Source: Ophiobolus disseminans (Eukaryota; Ascomycota; Dothideomycetes; Pleosporales; Phaeosphaeriaceae). Taken from it: a DNA stretch of 64,000 nucleotides. Shown piece after piece: positions 33,270 to 45,439 of the stretch. The DNA lies in the NCBI GenBank assembly GCA_010093685.1, contig MU006216.1, forward strand, positions 2,846,487 through 2,910,486, read 5' to 3'. Under the pieces are notes generated by a model. It made no database searches. It saw only the letters and a program-made list of their open reading frames with translations, and had not been told where the DNA came from. Each line of letters opens with the position of its first letter. Within the stretch, counting starts at the first letter, position 1. The position numbers and the translations under genes are program-made.

Positions 33270-34709
33270 TCAGACACCATACTCACCCAGGTCATCAAAC
33301 ACCTGTTGAACATTGATCCAATTCTCGTCAAACCCCACTTGCAACTCCAGTGCGTCCGCACGAGAAGCCCGAACCCTTCTGGGACGCGTGACCCTCAAAT
33401 CCGTTATGTCATCGCTCCCTTCATCACTACTACGCCATGACCCGAAGCTCTTGCAGAGATTCTCTTTCGCCCTGTCGTTATCTTGCGGCCTGCTCCATCC
33501 AGCACCCACTCTCGATTCGGCAGAAGATGCGGCCTTCGGCGCCCACAAGCACGACAGGGCCTCCATAACTCGCTGACCTTTAGCACGGAACAGCATCGGG
33601 AAACAAAGCGAGCACGCGACGAGGAAGCCTATGGACGATTCGATCGTGGTCAAAAGACCTATAAATAATCCATGCTGAGAGATGTCGACTGCTAACATGT
33701 TGGTTGAGACGTGTTGAAAATGGACGATGCGAAGCGCGGATGCAACGCATGCTCTGACATCATGTCAGTAATACGAGTGCAAAGTACTCACTGACACCTT
33801 ACAGTAATCCCGTGCCACAGAGCAGGCTAAGCGCGATCTTCTTCGATTTGGGTATACTCAACTTCCACAGTGATGAGACTGGTAGAAGCATGATGATAGC
33901 ATCTGTCAGTATGCTGAACACGCTCTGAGCCCAGAACATTGGGACGACCCAATGACACTTTGCATCGGGCAAAAACCTAACCCAGATGGCGCGCCGTGGT
34001 GTGCAATAGAACAAAGTTCAGAACATGAAGGTCATGTATGCAATAAAGCAAGCCCCGATAGTTCCCCAAGCGCCGTACCATACGACCCGGTTCAGACTGC
34101 GGTGAGGTGCGAAGAGTTTGATATACTGGAGGAGAATGGATGTTTTGATAAAAAACATCAGAGGGCAGTAAACGACCGCTCCAAGGTTGGCCCACTGCAT
34201 AGGTTAGCTGAGCATGGAACAAAAGACAGATGGCTGTGCTTACAAACATTTGGTGGACGAGCTCGCCTGCAGTAATTTGCCATTGATGCACTCCTGATCC
34301 CCATCGTACCATGCAATAACCTAAGACGATTTGTGATACAATCAAAGCCTTGACACGTTAGTGTTCGTGAATGCTATCAGGAACAACAGAGTTCCTTACA
34401 TATGCCGAAAAGAGGCAATCTGAGTGTTGTCAGCCATCGTCATGTCTCGAGAATACAGGCATACCTACAATCTGCCGCCTCCAAAAATGCAGCAATAGCT
34501 AAGCGTGTGTATACTAGCAGTCCCAGGAAGCATGATGGCAGTATGATACACAAAACTGCCGTCACCACATACCACACCTGATATGGACCGTTGGTAGTCA
34601 TTATCGTGTCTGCCCCTGGTGGTGGTGGCCAGACCGGCAGCTGAAGCATATAGTCCAAAGGATCAACGCCCGCCGGAAACTCCATGCCTGGGAACATAGG
34701 ATCGATCAT
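33270..34709 (-). pseudogene. Fungal rhodopsin-domain integral membrane protein with an in-frame stop
   Basis: Five exons (34709-34469, 34419-34400, 34348-34244, 34194-33803, 33753-33270) join in frame to 413 codons plus stop. The product has the multi-helix pattern of the fungal rhodopsin-like (PTH11-related) family: VWYVVTAVLCIILPSCFLGL, YCLFSAY, ALIVSQIVLGYCMVRWG, WANLGAVVYCPLMFFIK, MFWAQSVFSILTDAIIMLLP, and a Ser/Arg-rich cytoplasmic tail. Inside exon 4 a TGA (34020-34018) interrupts FMF and TLFYCTPRRAIWV. The sequence on both sides stays in the same frame and matches the family, so this is a point nonsense change and not a frameshift. No short intron can remove it. A sequencing error is possible. 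Confidence 0.65.
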
Positions 34710-36029
34710 GGTTCTGGATTGTGCGTGCGAAACGTTTCTGCGAAGATAACCCTTTTGTGTGGCCCTCAGGTGCGTAGCTTTTGCATTAGAGACCACGACA
34801 TAGTTTACTACGTTACTAGTGTGAATAGAGCATTGAACTAATTAAAAGGAACAAGTTCAAGTACATCAAGAGCGTGAATGGAGCTTGGTTTAATATGATT
34901 CACATGTCGTAGGTAAACCTTCAACCACATGTGTGAATGAAGTGAGCAAAAGTGAAGCGGACAGGAAGCGCGAACGGAAGCCTGCTGTCATTCCAATGCT
35001 TTTTTGGTGATAGGCTGCTCGCCGTCGTATACATGTAGCCAGTATCTGGGATGCACAGCGATACGTTCACAATGCTTCTTTGAAAGGTAGGCTCGCCGCG
35101 CAGCGCATGTTGTCGATTACGCGCGGATATGATAAAGACATGTGAGTAACGATACGCAAAAGGTGATAGGAAAGAGGAGCTAGATGAATGACACCGCTTG
35201 GAGGGTGCCCAGTTGGCTGAGGCTGCGTAAAGAAGCGGCATACTGCCGAGGTGCGAAAGCTTGGAAAGGGGGCTTGGCGCCGACGATGTCAGCACAGTCT
35301 AATTGGCTGCAGCCTTCGCACATCGCAGGCGACCAGCCACCACGATCCTTAACTGATATTGACAATCCCCTGTATTTCGACGTTCTGTCTATTACAGCAG
35401 AAGCCATCCCCGATCGCAAGTAACCAGATTTTTTTTGGATGCTGCGAGCTCCTCCAGGACGTATCGTTGACGCGGCCTCGCATCGTGTCAGCCTCTCACA
35501 CGATCTAGCAAGACTCATACCGCATCAGGATGAGCAAACTTGAGCGGCAAGCCTGCGCCGAGTTTGCGATCACGACCGTGCTGGTGGCGCCGTTATGACT
35601 CCTGAATACGCCTGACAACACCTTGTCGCCTCTCTTTACTTTGGTCGTCTCAGAACACAACATCATATTAGCTCTCTTAAAGCTGTAGATGAAGATCAGG
35701 GTGTTGCAAGGCCCTCAAGTAGAAACAGCTTCCTCGTTGAGGTACTCATAGCCCTGGGACTTCCCGGTTGTCCCGGAACAAGTGAAGTGCACGGCAGCTG
35801 TGGTGCATCGTAACTGCACACGAGTTCATTGAAATGTGGCACCGGCAGGTACTACTGCTGACTGTATTTTCATTGATCGCGAAAGCCGTGAGCGTACTCA
35901 TCGGGATCGCTTATTTGACTGCCAGTATATATTGCGCATGTCCATTACTTCCATCCTTCCTCGTGGAAAGCTTCCAGACTTATTGACACACCTTTGATAT
36001 TGCACCGATCGGTATCAGCAACGCTCAGT
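34710..36029. other. Intergenic, no supported gene
   Basis: 1.3 kb. Open frames of up to 124 codons on the minus strand (34921-35518) have no recognisable domain and low-complexity segments. Confidence 0.45.
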
Positions 36030-37716
36030 ATGAGATGCGCTCCAGTCGCAGTGCTTTGGGCTCTGGCATGTTGTATGCACTTGCTTGCCAATCCACTGCA
36101 ACAGCGGAGTGATGGTAAGCCTACGGTATATGGGTTTGATGAAGTAAGTGAGATGATATGAGACTGATTGCGTCGCAGATAGCTTACACACGGTATAGAT
36201 CGATGCTACACCAGACCTCAACTGGGTACCATGCTTCGACAAGTTCACTTGCACAAAACTTCAAGTCCCCCTAGATTACGCAGATGAAGCAGCAGGAACA
36301 ACACACGTGGCCGTCATAAAGTGGAGCAGCAACAACTCCTCAGCTTCCACAGTCACTACACCTCAGGACATTCTCATAAACCCGGGTGGACCTGGAGGAA
36401 GTGGCGTTCGAATGGTGTTGAATGAGCTTGTGAAAGTTCACTCCACGGTCGGCACGGCAAACAACATCATAGGCTTTGACCCAAGAGGCGTTAATAATTC
36501 TGGACCCGACCTCTCGTGTGTTACTGGTGGTCAGGAGACATACGGACTCTACAGCGGTTTCGACACAACTCTCGATGTGACCGACAAAAGATCTTACTCG
36601 GAAATATATGCAAAAGCTGCGGCATTCGGAGAATTCTGCACAAAGGCCCATTCCTCTGCAAATGACACTGCTAAATATGCCAACACAATTGCCACCGCTG
36701 GTGACATGCTACGCTACATTGAATCGCTCGCCAAATCACACGGCCAGGATCCAAAGAAGTCGCAATTGTGGTACTATGGTGGCTCCTATGGGTCCGTCCT
36801 AGGAACAACATATGCATCACTCTTCCCTGACCGTGTCGGCCGCCTCATTGTTGACGGCATCGCAGATGCCGAAGACTACTATCGAGGAGAATGGTCCGCT
36901 GGCCTCGTAGACGCAGATGAAGCCTTCCGGTACTTCTTTCAGACCTGCTTCGACGCCGGCAGAAACGGAACCTGCCCATTTTGGGCAGAATCACCCGCAG
37001 CTATCGAACGCCGCTTGGATGCCATTATTGAGGATATTACACTCCATCCCATCCCCTTCTTCAACGAAGTTCCTGCCATCTTCACGGTGACGGACTTAAA
37101 AATGTTCCTCGCGCAGGTACCTTATGATCCCTTACTTTTATACATCAATCTCGCACATACGTTGGTGCAGCTCGAACAGCGCAATCCGAACCCCCTCGCC
37201 GTTGCTCTGGGCCTCGGGAAAGGATCTAGCGATTGCATAACCGAGAAGAAACCAGCATTCTTCGAACCTCCGCGCTTCATCGCATGTACCGACGCCAACG
37301 GGCGCTACAATCTCTCCGCCTACGACGCATGGGTTGGACATGCCAACAGAATGGCCAAGCAAAGCAAGTACATGGGAGAATGGTGGGCAACCATAACAGG
37401 AGTCCAGTGCCACAAGCTAGATATTCGGGCGCCCGACACCCAGGTCTTCAATGGGTATCCCAATGCAAGTCATACTAGCAATCCGCTGCTTTTTATCTCG
37501 ACGACCGTGGATCCAGTTACGCCGCTGCGCGCGGCGGAGAAGACAGTGAAGAGATTTGGCGGCGCGGGATTGCTGGTGCAAAACAGTGTGGGGCATGTGT
37601 CTATCTCGGCGCATTCGAATTGTACGAGTGCATGGGTGCAGCATTATTTAGCGACTGGGCAATTGCCGCCGAATGGGACGCGGTGTGAGCCTGATAGTGT
37701 ACCTTTCAAGAACTGA
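36030..37716 (+). CDS. Secreted alpha/beta hydrolase, tripeptidyl-aminopeptidase (TAP) type
   Basis: Two exons (36030-36143 and 36199-37716) give 543 residues. The first exon has a hydrophobic signal peptide (VAVLWALACCMHLLANP). The fold shows the oxyanion region ILINPGGPGGSGV, GFDPRGVNNSG, the nucleophile Ser in YYGGSYGSVLGTTYA, and the C-terminal TAP domain with the acid in TTVDPVTPLRAAE and the His in NSVGHVSISAHSNC. Such enzymes remove tripeptides from peptide N-termini outside the cell, but substrates vary in fungi. The donor used (GTAAGTGAG at 36144) is the one that keeps the frame; an earlier GTAAGC would run into a stop. Several NxS/T sites are present. Confidence 0.88.
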
Positions 37717-37971
37717 TCCGTGGACACAAGTGGTAGTGCGAGGTCGATATGGGAGAGGGCATTGCTCGGAGTATGAGCGCTAGGGAAAGAAGACGCCTAT
37801 TATGAAATCCGGGATCGTAGACGTTTGAAAGGACAGCGCCTGAATGCTGGGTTAAAAATGGCGAGAGTTGGGTGCATGTAATGCAATTGAGGCTGATGGT
37901 GTGTAATTTTCCAGATGTGTATGCAGGTATTCGTATCATTCGTGTTTTATCGCAGCACTAAGTTCACCAGC

Positions 37972-39396
37972 TCAAATCGCCCAGTGTGGCCTCGGTTTGC
38001 TCTGTATACTAGTCTGAAATCTCATATTCGCTTCCTCGCTCAGTGGATCGATTCCAACAGAATATTTCGGTGCTTTATTCTCATCCTCGTCTTTTGTCAG
38101 CCCCTCCACCGACGTCCCGCTTGTGCTTCGCATGCTTCCTTCCCTTCTGCTCCTCGAGTGCTCGAGCTCGTATGCGAGGCCGTAGTCGTCGTCAATGCGC
38201 TCCTCCGTTACCTTGACTTCGTATGATACGAAAATGGTGGTCAGCGACTTTTCGATGATTGGCCAGAAGATGGGCATGGATGCGCACATGATTGCGAGGT
38301 CGATTTCGAGGCAAGATAGAATGATCATGGGGGGCGACCACCATGTGAAGTCGTAGTAGGGGTATGTTGCTGCCTGGTTGCTCGAGATGGCATAAAGTCG
38401 CCATATAGATGCAGCGACGACACTGGCAGATAATTAGTTGGTGTTTGATCATGGATAAAGATGCTAATGGAACAACTTACATTCCACCAAATGCAAAGAC
38501 TCCGGCCATGGCAAGTAAGCTCTTCGGCTTCAGATTAGGTCTCCCAAATAGCACAAGAGGTGTCAAGAATATGGCAACGTCGAAAGCCATGTTGGAAGCG
38601 GAATGCGCTTTATAAATGTTGACAAAGTCGTCCACGTTAGAGAAGCCGAATCCGTAGCATCTGGCTTCAGTTGTGCGTTGCCAGTACCCTCTTACCGGGA
38701 AGCAGGGGAACCACGCGACAATGGAGAAACCTAAGCCCCAAAGGCTGACGAGGGCGAGAAGACCGAGACATGTCCACCGCATGTACCCAGCTTTGAAGAT
38801 GCGGAGGAATTGCAATAGCAGAGAAGCCTTGATGACGGCCGTGTTCGTGATGTATATGGCGTGCGCGACATAGAAGTACTGCCTACGTCAACGAGCCATT
38901 TCAAATGAAGGGAGCTCCTCTTACAAGTAAGTAGTTCTCCGCCGCTTCCGGTTTCAAGTATAACATGTGGTGTCCCAACCCTCCATAATCAACCGCTGTA
39001 TATAGTTAATTTTACAGTCTCCAATCCGGGGACAGGTTTCTCACCGAGGCAAACAAATATTGATGCTATAATATCTAGCGTCTGTTCGGAGGGTCAGACG
39101 TTGTTTGCATGTGCACACGCTGATAAGAAAGACGTACCGCTGCGACTAGAATGCATACATCATCCCACCCTGGCTCTCGAACAATTCTAACGCGGACATA
39201 CAAGCGGAAGAGAACTGCTATAGACGACAAAATCTACTCTCGGCTTAGCATTGAAAGGTTGGATTTTGGAGTTTCGTACCAGAAAGGAGAGGGTAGTGCC
39301 AAAGATCGTCGCCCTTCGGTTCGCAGGTGGCAGAGGTTCATTCGGGTCTGGTGGGTGCTGTAGCATCGCCAACAATACCCTCTCGTGGTTCGACAT
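37972..39396 (-). CDS. Fungal rhodopsin-domain integral membrane protein (PTH11-related)
   Basis: Six exons (39396-39280, 39233-39138, 39081-39045, 38995-38925, 38878-38481, 38422-37972) give 389 residues. The protein has about seven membrane helices, including ILSSIAVLFRLYVRVRIV, TLDIIASIFVCLG, TNTAVIKASLLLQFLRIF, TCLGLLALVSLWGLGFSIVA and FDVAIFLTPLVLFGRP. The conserved loop EPGWDDVCI and a charged Ser-rich cytoplasmic tail follow the family pattern. Members act as plasma-membrane receptors or are of unknown function. Introns are 46-58 nt. It is the only one of three such genes in this window with no lesion found. Confidence 0.82.
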
Positions 39397-40385
39397 GTTT
39401 GCAAATGGGTCCCGCCGAGAACGTTGAACTCTAATAAATGGCCCGAGGGACTGCTACCTATTTCAAAGGCGAGAGGCCTCCGTCAAGAGTCCGGGGATGC
39501 TTGTTTTGAAGAGCGATAAGACCCATTGCAGAGGGTCCACGGCTGGTGTACGAGTCGATAACCTACGTCCGTGCCCTTGTTGCAGGGTACCCATGTACGA
39601 TGTGACTCGGCGGCACGCTAAGTCAGCGGGGACAGCGGGAACTTGGCCAAGTAGGTAGGTGATGACACGAGTCTTGCGAGTGATATGGCGTCGTAGGGCA
39701 ACATCATGTGGCGTGTTGAAAAAATAGATCGCTCAGTACGCATGCATGAGAGTTCGAAAGGAGCATAACATTAGCATCATCAGCGTGAGAGCTGTAAGTC
39801 TAGGGTACCAGCACAGCAGGTAAAACAGAAATTGGTCGAGTTGAACTGCGAGATATGCGCAGCCGATTGCATAGCTACGAAAGTCGATTGGCGAGCGTTC
39901 ATCTTGTGGTATGGGGCAACGCGCTGCGATTTGCTGGCTTCCAAAGGCGATTGTGAAGGATGCGTGCTAAGCTCCACCAAGTTCTCGGTAATGTAATCCC
40001 ATGTAGAATGCCAAGGTCTCGAAAGGACCGACAGCAACGGCATCGGGCCAGTGAGCCTCGAGGACACGGACCAGAAGGAGACTTGGTCACTCCATTACGG
40101 TCACATTCGGGGCACAGAGATCGGAAGGATTGGTCGTAAAGCAAGGCTCAAAACGTCGTGCCGCCCAATCGCTGAAGTTGCAGATTTTGTCGTTTGCGCG
40201 CACACTGATTCATGTCCTTGAGTGCGCCGTTAATTGCGCTCGATGGTGCCCGTCGTAGGTACTTTCGAAGTTGCGGTGGAGATCGGCCAAAGGTGCCCCT
40301 GTCTGCCCTGGAGCTAAGGGCAACTGCCGATGGCAATTGGCACACGTATACCCAGCAGTTTGGGCCACCGGCCGGTCGGTTCGCG
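39397..40385. other. Intergenic, decayed sequence
   Basis: About 1 kb upstream of the rhodopsin-domain gene with no supported gene. It passes into hydrolase and transposon remnants. Confidence 0.4.
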
Positions 40386-40750
40386 TCACAAAACAGCTGC
40401 ATTCCAAGATTGAGCTCGCGACGAAAGTACACCCAGTAGACAGTTTGCCCACTCCTTAACTTTGTACGCAGCGTGGCGCACAGTCGTCCAGGATGTTTTC
40501 ATCAATGGCAGAAGATCAACAGGACCGCGGGGTTCAAGCGGTCCACTTCCAAGTTCACCTGCACTTTCTGATCCTGGAGCGCATATGCGAGCAGGAGGGC
40601 ATCGTCTCTGAACAAGTCGTGTCCTGCCGCTTGCAAAAACACTCTGGGCATATTGTCGATGTTGAGAAATGGCCACGGCGAAGCGAGCGGGTTGAACATG
40701 GGCGATGCGGGATTCGGCTCATAGTATTCCACCACAATCATTATTATCAC
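40386..40750 (-). pseudogene. Fragment of an alpha/beta hydrolase (fold-3, esterase type)
   Basis: One frame (from 40750) reads ASPMFNPLASPWPFLNIDNM and FLQAAGHDLFRDDALLLAYA, which match the region around the catalytic Asp of fold-3 esterases. The C-terminal part continues in a different frame (DLLPLMKTSWTTVRHAAYKV), similar to the last helix of these enzymes. The N-terminal two thirds with the HGG and nucleophile motifs are absent. It is a frameshifted fragment beside a transposon remnant. Confidence 0.5.
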
Positions 40751-40797
40751 AAGATTTCTTGGTGGTGAGGTCTTGATAGCCTAATAATTAATCTTAT

Positions 40798-42858
40798 TTA
40801 TCTATATCTGCCTGGCGTGTTGATGGTGCGCCCTGATCGCGATGTTGATGGTGGAGGTGGTGGTGATGCATTGGCACCACCACCATTTCCACCCGCCACA
40901 GGCTTGGGTCTTAGCTTATGTTTTGAGGCTGGCTTTGGCTTAGGTTTAGGCTTAGTTTGGTGTTGTTTCTTGGCTGTAGCAGCTCTTCTTTTTGCCAGAT
41001 TCTTTAGCCTGTTTTCCTTCATCCTTTGAAGCTTTGCTGCTGCCCGCACCTGCCTATTCTCTTGAAGCAACCTATCCTTCAGCGCCTTATTGGCTTTCCA
41101 GATCTGAGCTCTCAATGCCTTGTCATCAATTTCCTGTTGTTTCTTTGCCTCCTCAGCTTGTATATAGCCTTGGTGTCTTTCTACTCAGTGTGGTGAATAC
41201 CAGACAGCTCCACTATAATGCTAGTCCTCCTCTTCAAACTCAACAGGCTTACCAGGCTTCTTGCGTTTCTGCTTGATGCCAAGAGCCCTCTGTAGACCAT
41301 TGTTTTGATGGTTTAGAAGCTTGTTCTCAACAACAAGGTGGTGAATAGCTTGTTTTAGTGCCTAGGTCTTCCTGTCATCTAAACTAGTTGTCACCGCCCG
41401 CAGGCGCCTCTGAATCTTAATCCAATTTGACAGGCTATTATCTAAGTCATCTAAGCTGCTTGAGTTGTGATCTGAGTGGTTATAGGCAAAGCGCTTTAGT
41501 ATAACATTGGCATTTGATGGTGACAAGCCAGTAGCTAAAAATGACTTCAGAACCCTTGTTTTGATGAAGGTATTCACCCAGCTATCCTAGAACAAGCTGA
41601 AGAAGTCCCTCTTTGCAATTGGTAGTATGCCTAGGCTTTGGTCCATATATTGTTTAAGTGCGGTGGAGTAGTTAGCTGAAAGAGACTTAAACATTGTCAG
41701 ACCTAGCAGCTCAACCTCATCGGTACATCGTGATCCTCTATCGGTCCGATACATGAGCTTACATGAGCACGGTACATTCTAGTACCTTCTATAGCTTCCA
41801 CAGCCACTCTTTCCACATCATATGCTTACGCGTACTCTTGTATATAATCTTGCTTGTCTACTCTATAGAACAATCAACCTTCTTCTTTATCTCTGCTCTA
41901 TTCCCACAAACATAACAATGTCTAGTGGCTGTGAGGTATGGGTAGCGTGTGGTGGAAACACAGCCAGGAGAATCCTATTCTGGTCGCAATAGTTAATAAA
42001 AGCCATTAAGGTATGGGACTTATGTCCATCCACAATTAGGAGTTGTCATAATTGCCGTGCCTTATCATTAGTCAGTCTATCAAAGACTCCACGGAGCTAT
42101 TAGAGACCTATCTTATTATTAGTCCAGCTACTAGTAGATGCAGTCGTGAATGCTGGCTTGTCTAGGCTAATGTTGTGCACCCAGCTTGATTGAAGTGTGC
42201 TTGCGTCTAACTGATAGATGAGGTATAGGTGTAGAGTTGTACCATCACCACAGATAGTGGCAAGGATAGTCACCCACTCCCTAGAGCCGTCTCTAAGGAC
42301 TAAAAGAAGCTCCCCTTTCTCCTACATCCTTCTTGTGAACACCCTTTTTGACCTATTAGTAATGCTAAGCATAAGGCCTTTCTTGTCTATATTGTACTTA
42401 TGTTGAGGCTGTATTGAGTATTGCTCTATCTTAGCATGCCAGAAGTCAAAGTAACACTTGTGCTTATGCTATGAATCAGCCTAGTGGCAATCACGGTCCA
42501 TTCCCTTGGTCTATTTGGCGATCAATCCATCCTGATGATGGTGAAGGAAGCCACCCACCCAGGATTCCCCTATTAGTTTTCCAGCTATTTTTGAAGCCCA
42601 ATTTTGAAGCAAACGTCTTAGAGGTGTTAAACGTTTCTCATTCTGTCTGTTTATCCATGCCACAAGCTCTATCTCTTGGTCTAGGGTGAGGGCATGTTGT
42701 TTGACGGCCTTGACGGTGCGGGGTTTGGTTATGGCTTTGTACTGGCAAATGAGGGTAGACCTCACAACACCATGCTTTCTAGCTATCTCTTAGAAGGTGG
42801 AAGATTGGTCATGAGGTATGGATTTGATTTCTTCAATTGCAGCTTCAATTGGATTCAT
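40798..42858 (-). mobile_element. Degenerate pogo-type transposon (mutated transposase)
   Basis: Read on the minus strand from 42858, the frame starts MNPIEAAIEEIK and shows the helix-turn-helix (EIARKHGVVRSTLICQYKAI), the CENP-B-type region (LTLDQEIELVAWINRQNEKR) and the DDE nuclease (HKYNIDKKGLMLSITNR, GSREWVTILATICGDGT). It ends in a basic/Pro-rich tail at 40798. Many stop codons interrupt it, several at positions where relatives have Trp or Gln (for example after GLIAK and in NRxKRVF). That fits G-to-A and C-to-T changes. An LTR-like insertion splits it near 41.8 kb. Ends and TIRs could not be defined. Confidence 0.7.
41721..41917 (+). repeat. Possible LTR fragment inside the degenerate transposon
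   Basis: About 200 bases that break the transposase between its PLD motif and LTMFKSLSANYS. The right part (TTGTATATAATCTTGCTTG ... CACAAACATAACA) looks like a Copia-type LTR end. I could not find a matching target duplication, so the borders are approximate. Confidence 0.35.
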
Positions 42859-43079
42859 ATTGGTTGAGCTGGGGGTGGTGTCAGGGGGTGTTTTGGTGTT
42901 CCGGCGCATTACCGGTACGGCAATCCGCGCATTACGCCCTACCTAACCTACCGGTATTGGTACGGCACAGTAGCCAACGAATCTCAGCTTGGCAATTCTC
43001 TGGTACGGCACAGCTGCTAGTGACAGCTGTCTGTAACTAAACCTCCGCCCGCTAGAATCCTTTGGTTCCTAACGCAACG

Positions 43080-44958
43080 ATGTCACTCAAGGAAAGCGCC
43101 TCTAGCTTTGATGTTATCGTCGTAGGCGCAGGTGTGTTTTCATCTATGTTTAAAGCGTATATGACCACTGACAGTACTTCTGAGGCCTGACTGGAATCAT
43201 TGCAGCGCAATGCCTACTCCAAGCGCATCCAGAGACGCGACTGACCATTATTGAGCGTGACTACTGCGTAGGAGGGGTATGGAGCCAGCGTACGTTAGTA
43301 TCCCAAGTTATTGTTCTTCGCTAAACGTGTGTAGGCCGCATCTACCCCAGCTTCTGGTCGCAATGGACATATGGTATTGCCGAGTTCTCAGACATGCGTA
43401 TGGATCAGCCACCGGCCGATGATAGCATGCACGACTTGTTCCGCGCGAAGTATACCACGAAATATCTCGAAGACTATGTCGACAAAGAAACACACGACCA
43501 GCGCACATTACGAGAAAGGATTCAATTCAATACTCATGTAAGATCCATCGAGAAGGTCAACGGGCAATGGCAAGTCTTATGCGTTGACACGACCGACGAG
43601 TCTGAGCGAACAATATTCTCTTCGCGCCTCATGATAGCCAATGGCCAGTCTTCGCTTCCTAATCTCCCCAATCTGCCTGGTAAAGAAAAGTTCCATGGGA
43701 AGATCATCCACTCAATTGACGTTGGACAATCCGACATCATCGCCGACGAGACAATCCAGCATATTACTGTCATTGGCGCGGGAAAGTCATCCGCCGATAT
43801 GGTGTATGAGTCAGTCAAAGCTGGGAAAACAGTATCATGGGTCATTCGCCAGACAGGAAATGGGTCTCTTGGAGCTGCAGCCCTTGAACCTATCGACCTT
43901 CCGACGCCGTACAAGAATGGAGTGGAAGCTTCACAGGCAAGAATCATGGCATCTCTACAGCCATGCTACTTGATACCCAATCGGTCATGGTGGACATGGC
44001 TTCTACATAGCACTCATATAGGTGCAACCGTAGTTAGTAAGGTCTTCTCACTCCTTGACAACACGGTACGCAACTATGCCGGATATCGAGAAAGAAAGAG
44101 CGACAAAGGCTTTGAAAAGCTGGAGTACGACAACAAGTAAGTTCCTTCCGCCAATACATCATTTGAGACTTGATGTTAACCCTTCTTAGTATCATATGGC
44201 AGAACGGAACAGCCGGGGGCTGCCACTTCAAAGACTTCTGGCCTCTGGTCGCAGAGAAAGTTTATGTCCATCGTGCCGAAATAAAGCTTCTCAATGACCA
44301 CGAACTATACCTCAACGATTCAAACGACACGCACTTTCCCTGCGACGCCGTCTTATGCGGAACTGGCTGGAAACGTGGTCTTGACATGTTCGACAATGAC
44401 ACACTGAGAGCGCTTGGGCGGCCATATCCCAAAGAAATCGAGCCACAGCAAGAGACCGCAAAATGGGAGAAGCTGGTTGCGGAAGCCGATGAGAAAGTTC
44501 TCAAGCGCTTCGTCATGCTTCGAGACCCACCAGAACACTACCATCGACCCGAACATCGGACGCCATATCGGCTGTATCACACTCTCGCACCTGTTCAAGA
44601 TGACTCTATTCTCTTCATGAACCATATAGTTGCGGGAGCGAAGATGTTTGCAGCAGAAGCTCAGGCTATCTGGGCCGTAGCTTATTGGGACAAGGCGATA
44701 CCGCTTCCGTCAGTGAACGAGCAGGAAAAAGACATAGCACATATGATAGCGTGGAATAGGAGGCGATATCTCTCGAATGGCGAACTTGGACATTTCGCAG
44801 CATTTGATAGCGTCCCATATGTGGATAGGCTTTTCGACGAAATAGGCCTCACATCTCATCGAAAGAAGGGCTGGCTGGGGAACATGTTTTCTCCCATAAT
44901 GCCTGCTGATCTAGGCAGGGTATGGAGCGAGTATCTTGAACTCCGGAAAAGTTCATAG
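43080..44958 (+). CDS. FAD/NADPH-dependent monooxygenase (FMO / Baeyer-Villiger type)
   Basis: Four exons (43080-43131, 43185-43289, 43335-44136, 44190-44958) give 575 residues. The FAD-binding Rossmann motif is at the N-terminus (FDVIVVGAGLTGIIAAQ, split by intron 1), followed by IIERDYCVGGVWSQ. The NADPH-binding motif is HITVIGAGKSSADMVYES, and LMIANGQSSLPNLP is the usual linker. The C-terminal part has DAVLCGTGWKRG, the ATG-like motif of the family. It should oxygenate a small molecule or ketone. The substrate is unknown, and no biosynthetic partner genes are adjacent, only rhodopsin-like genes and transposon remains. Introns are 45-53 nt. Confidence 0.88.
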
Positions 44959-45439
44959 ATGAATCCAATGCGGGAAGGAGATTTGTGACGTAGAAATTGA
45001 CAGTCAACTCGACGTACTCAGCCGGAGATTGACTTGACCATGTGCATCCTTGCTGAAGAACACAACTGCCGCAATTACACGACCTGACTGACCGCGCCGC
45101 AATAAGATATGCACATCTCACGCAGCCCGAGTGACGCCGTCCCAGGTCTGAGTAGGGACCCCAAAATCAATTCAAATCCTTGTCAATACTGCAAGGCTTG
45201 GGCGCATAAGGGCACACATTATTCGTTCAATGAGCTGCTACCAACTCCGCTACATGCAGGACTTCACATCCAACGGCGACTTTCTTTCGAGGCGTCCCCT
45301 CATAAAAGCTTAATGCTGTTGATGGCGCACCTTTTCGCATCAGATTCGCCCGCTATCACGAGCACCTGGGCAGTGGCTTATTTTCCCGGCCCTATACACA
45401 TATACTAGATTGTTTGACTCTATAACACCCGACACCATC
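44959..45439. other. Intergenic
   Basis: Spacer between the monooxygenase and the next rhodopsin-type gene. Nothing supported. Confidence 0.5.
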
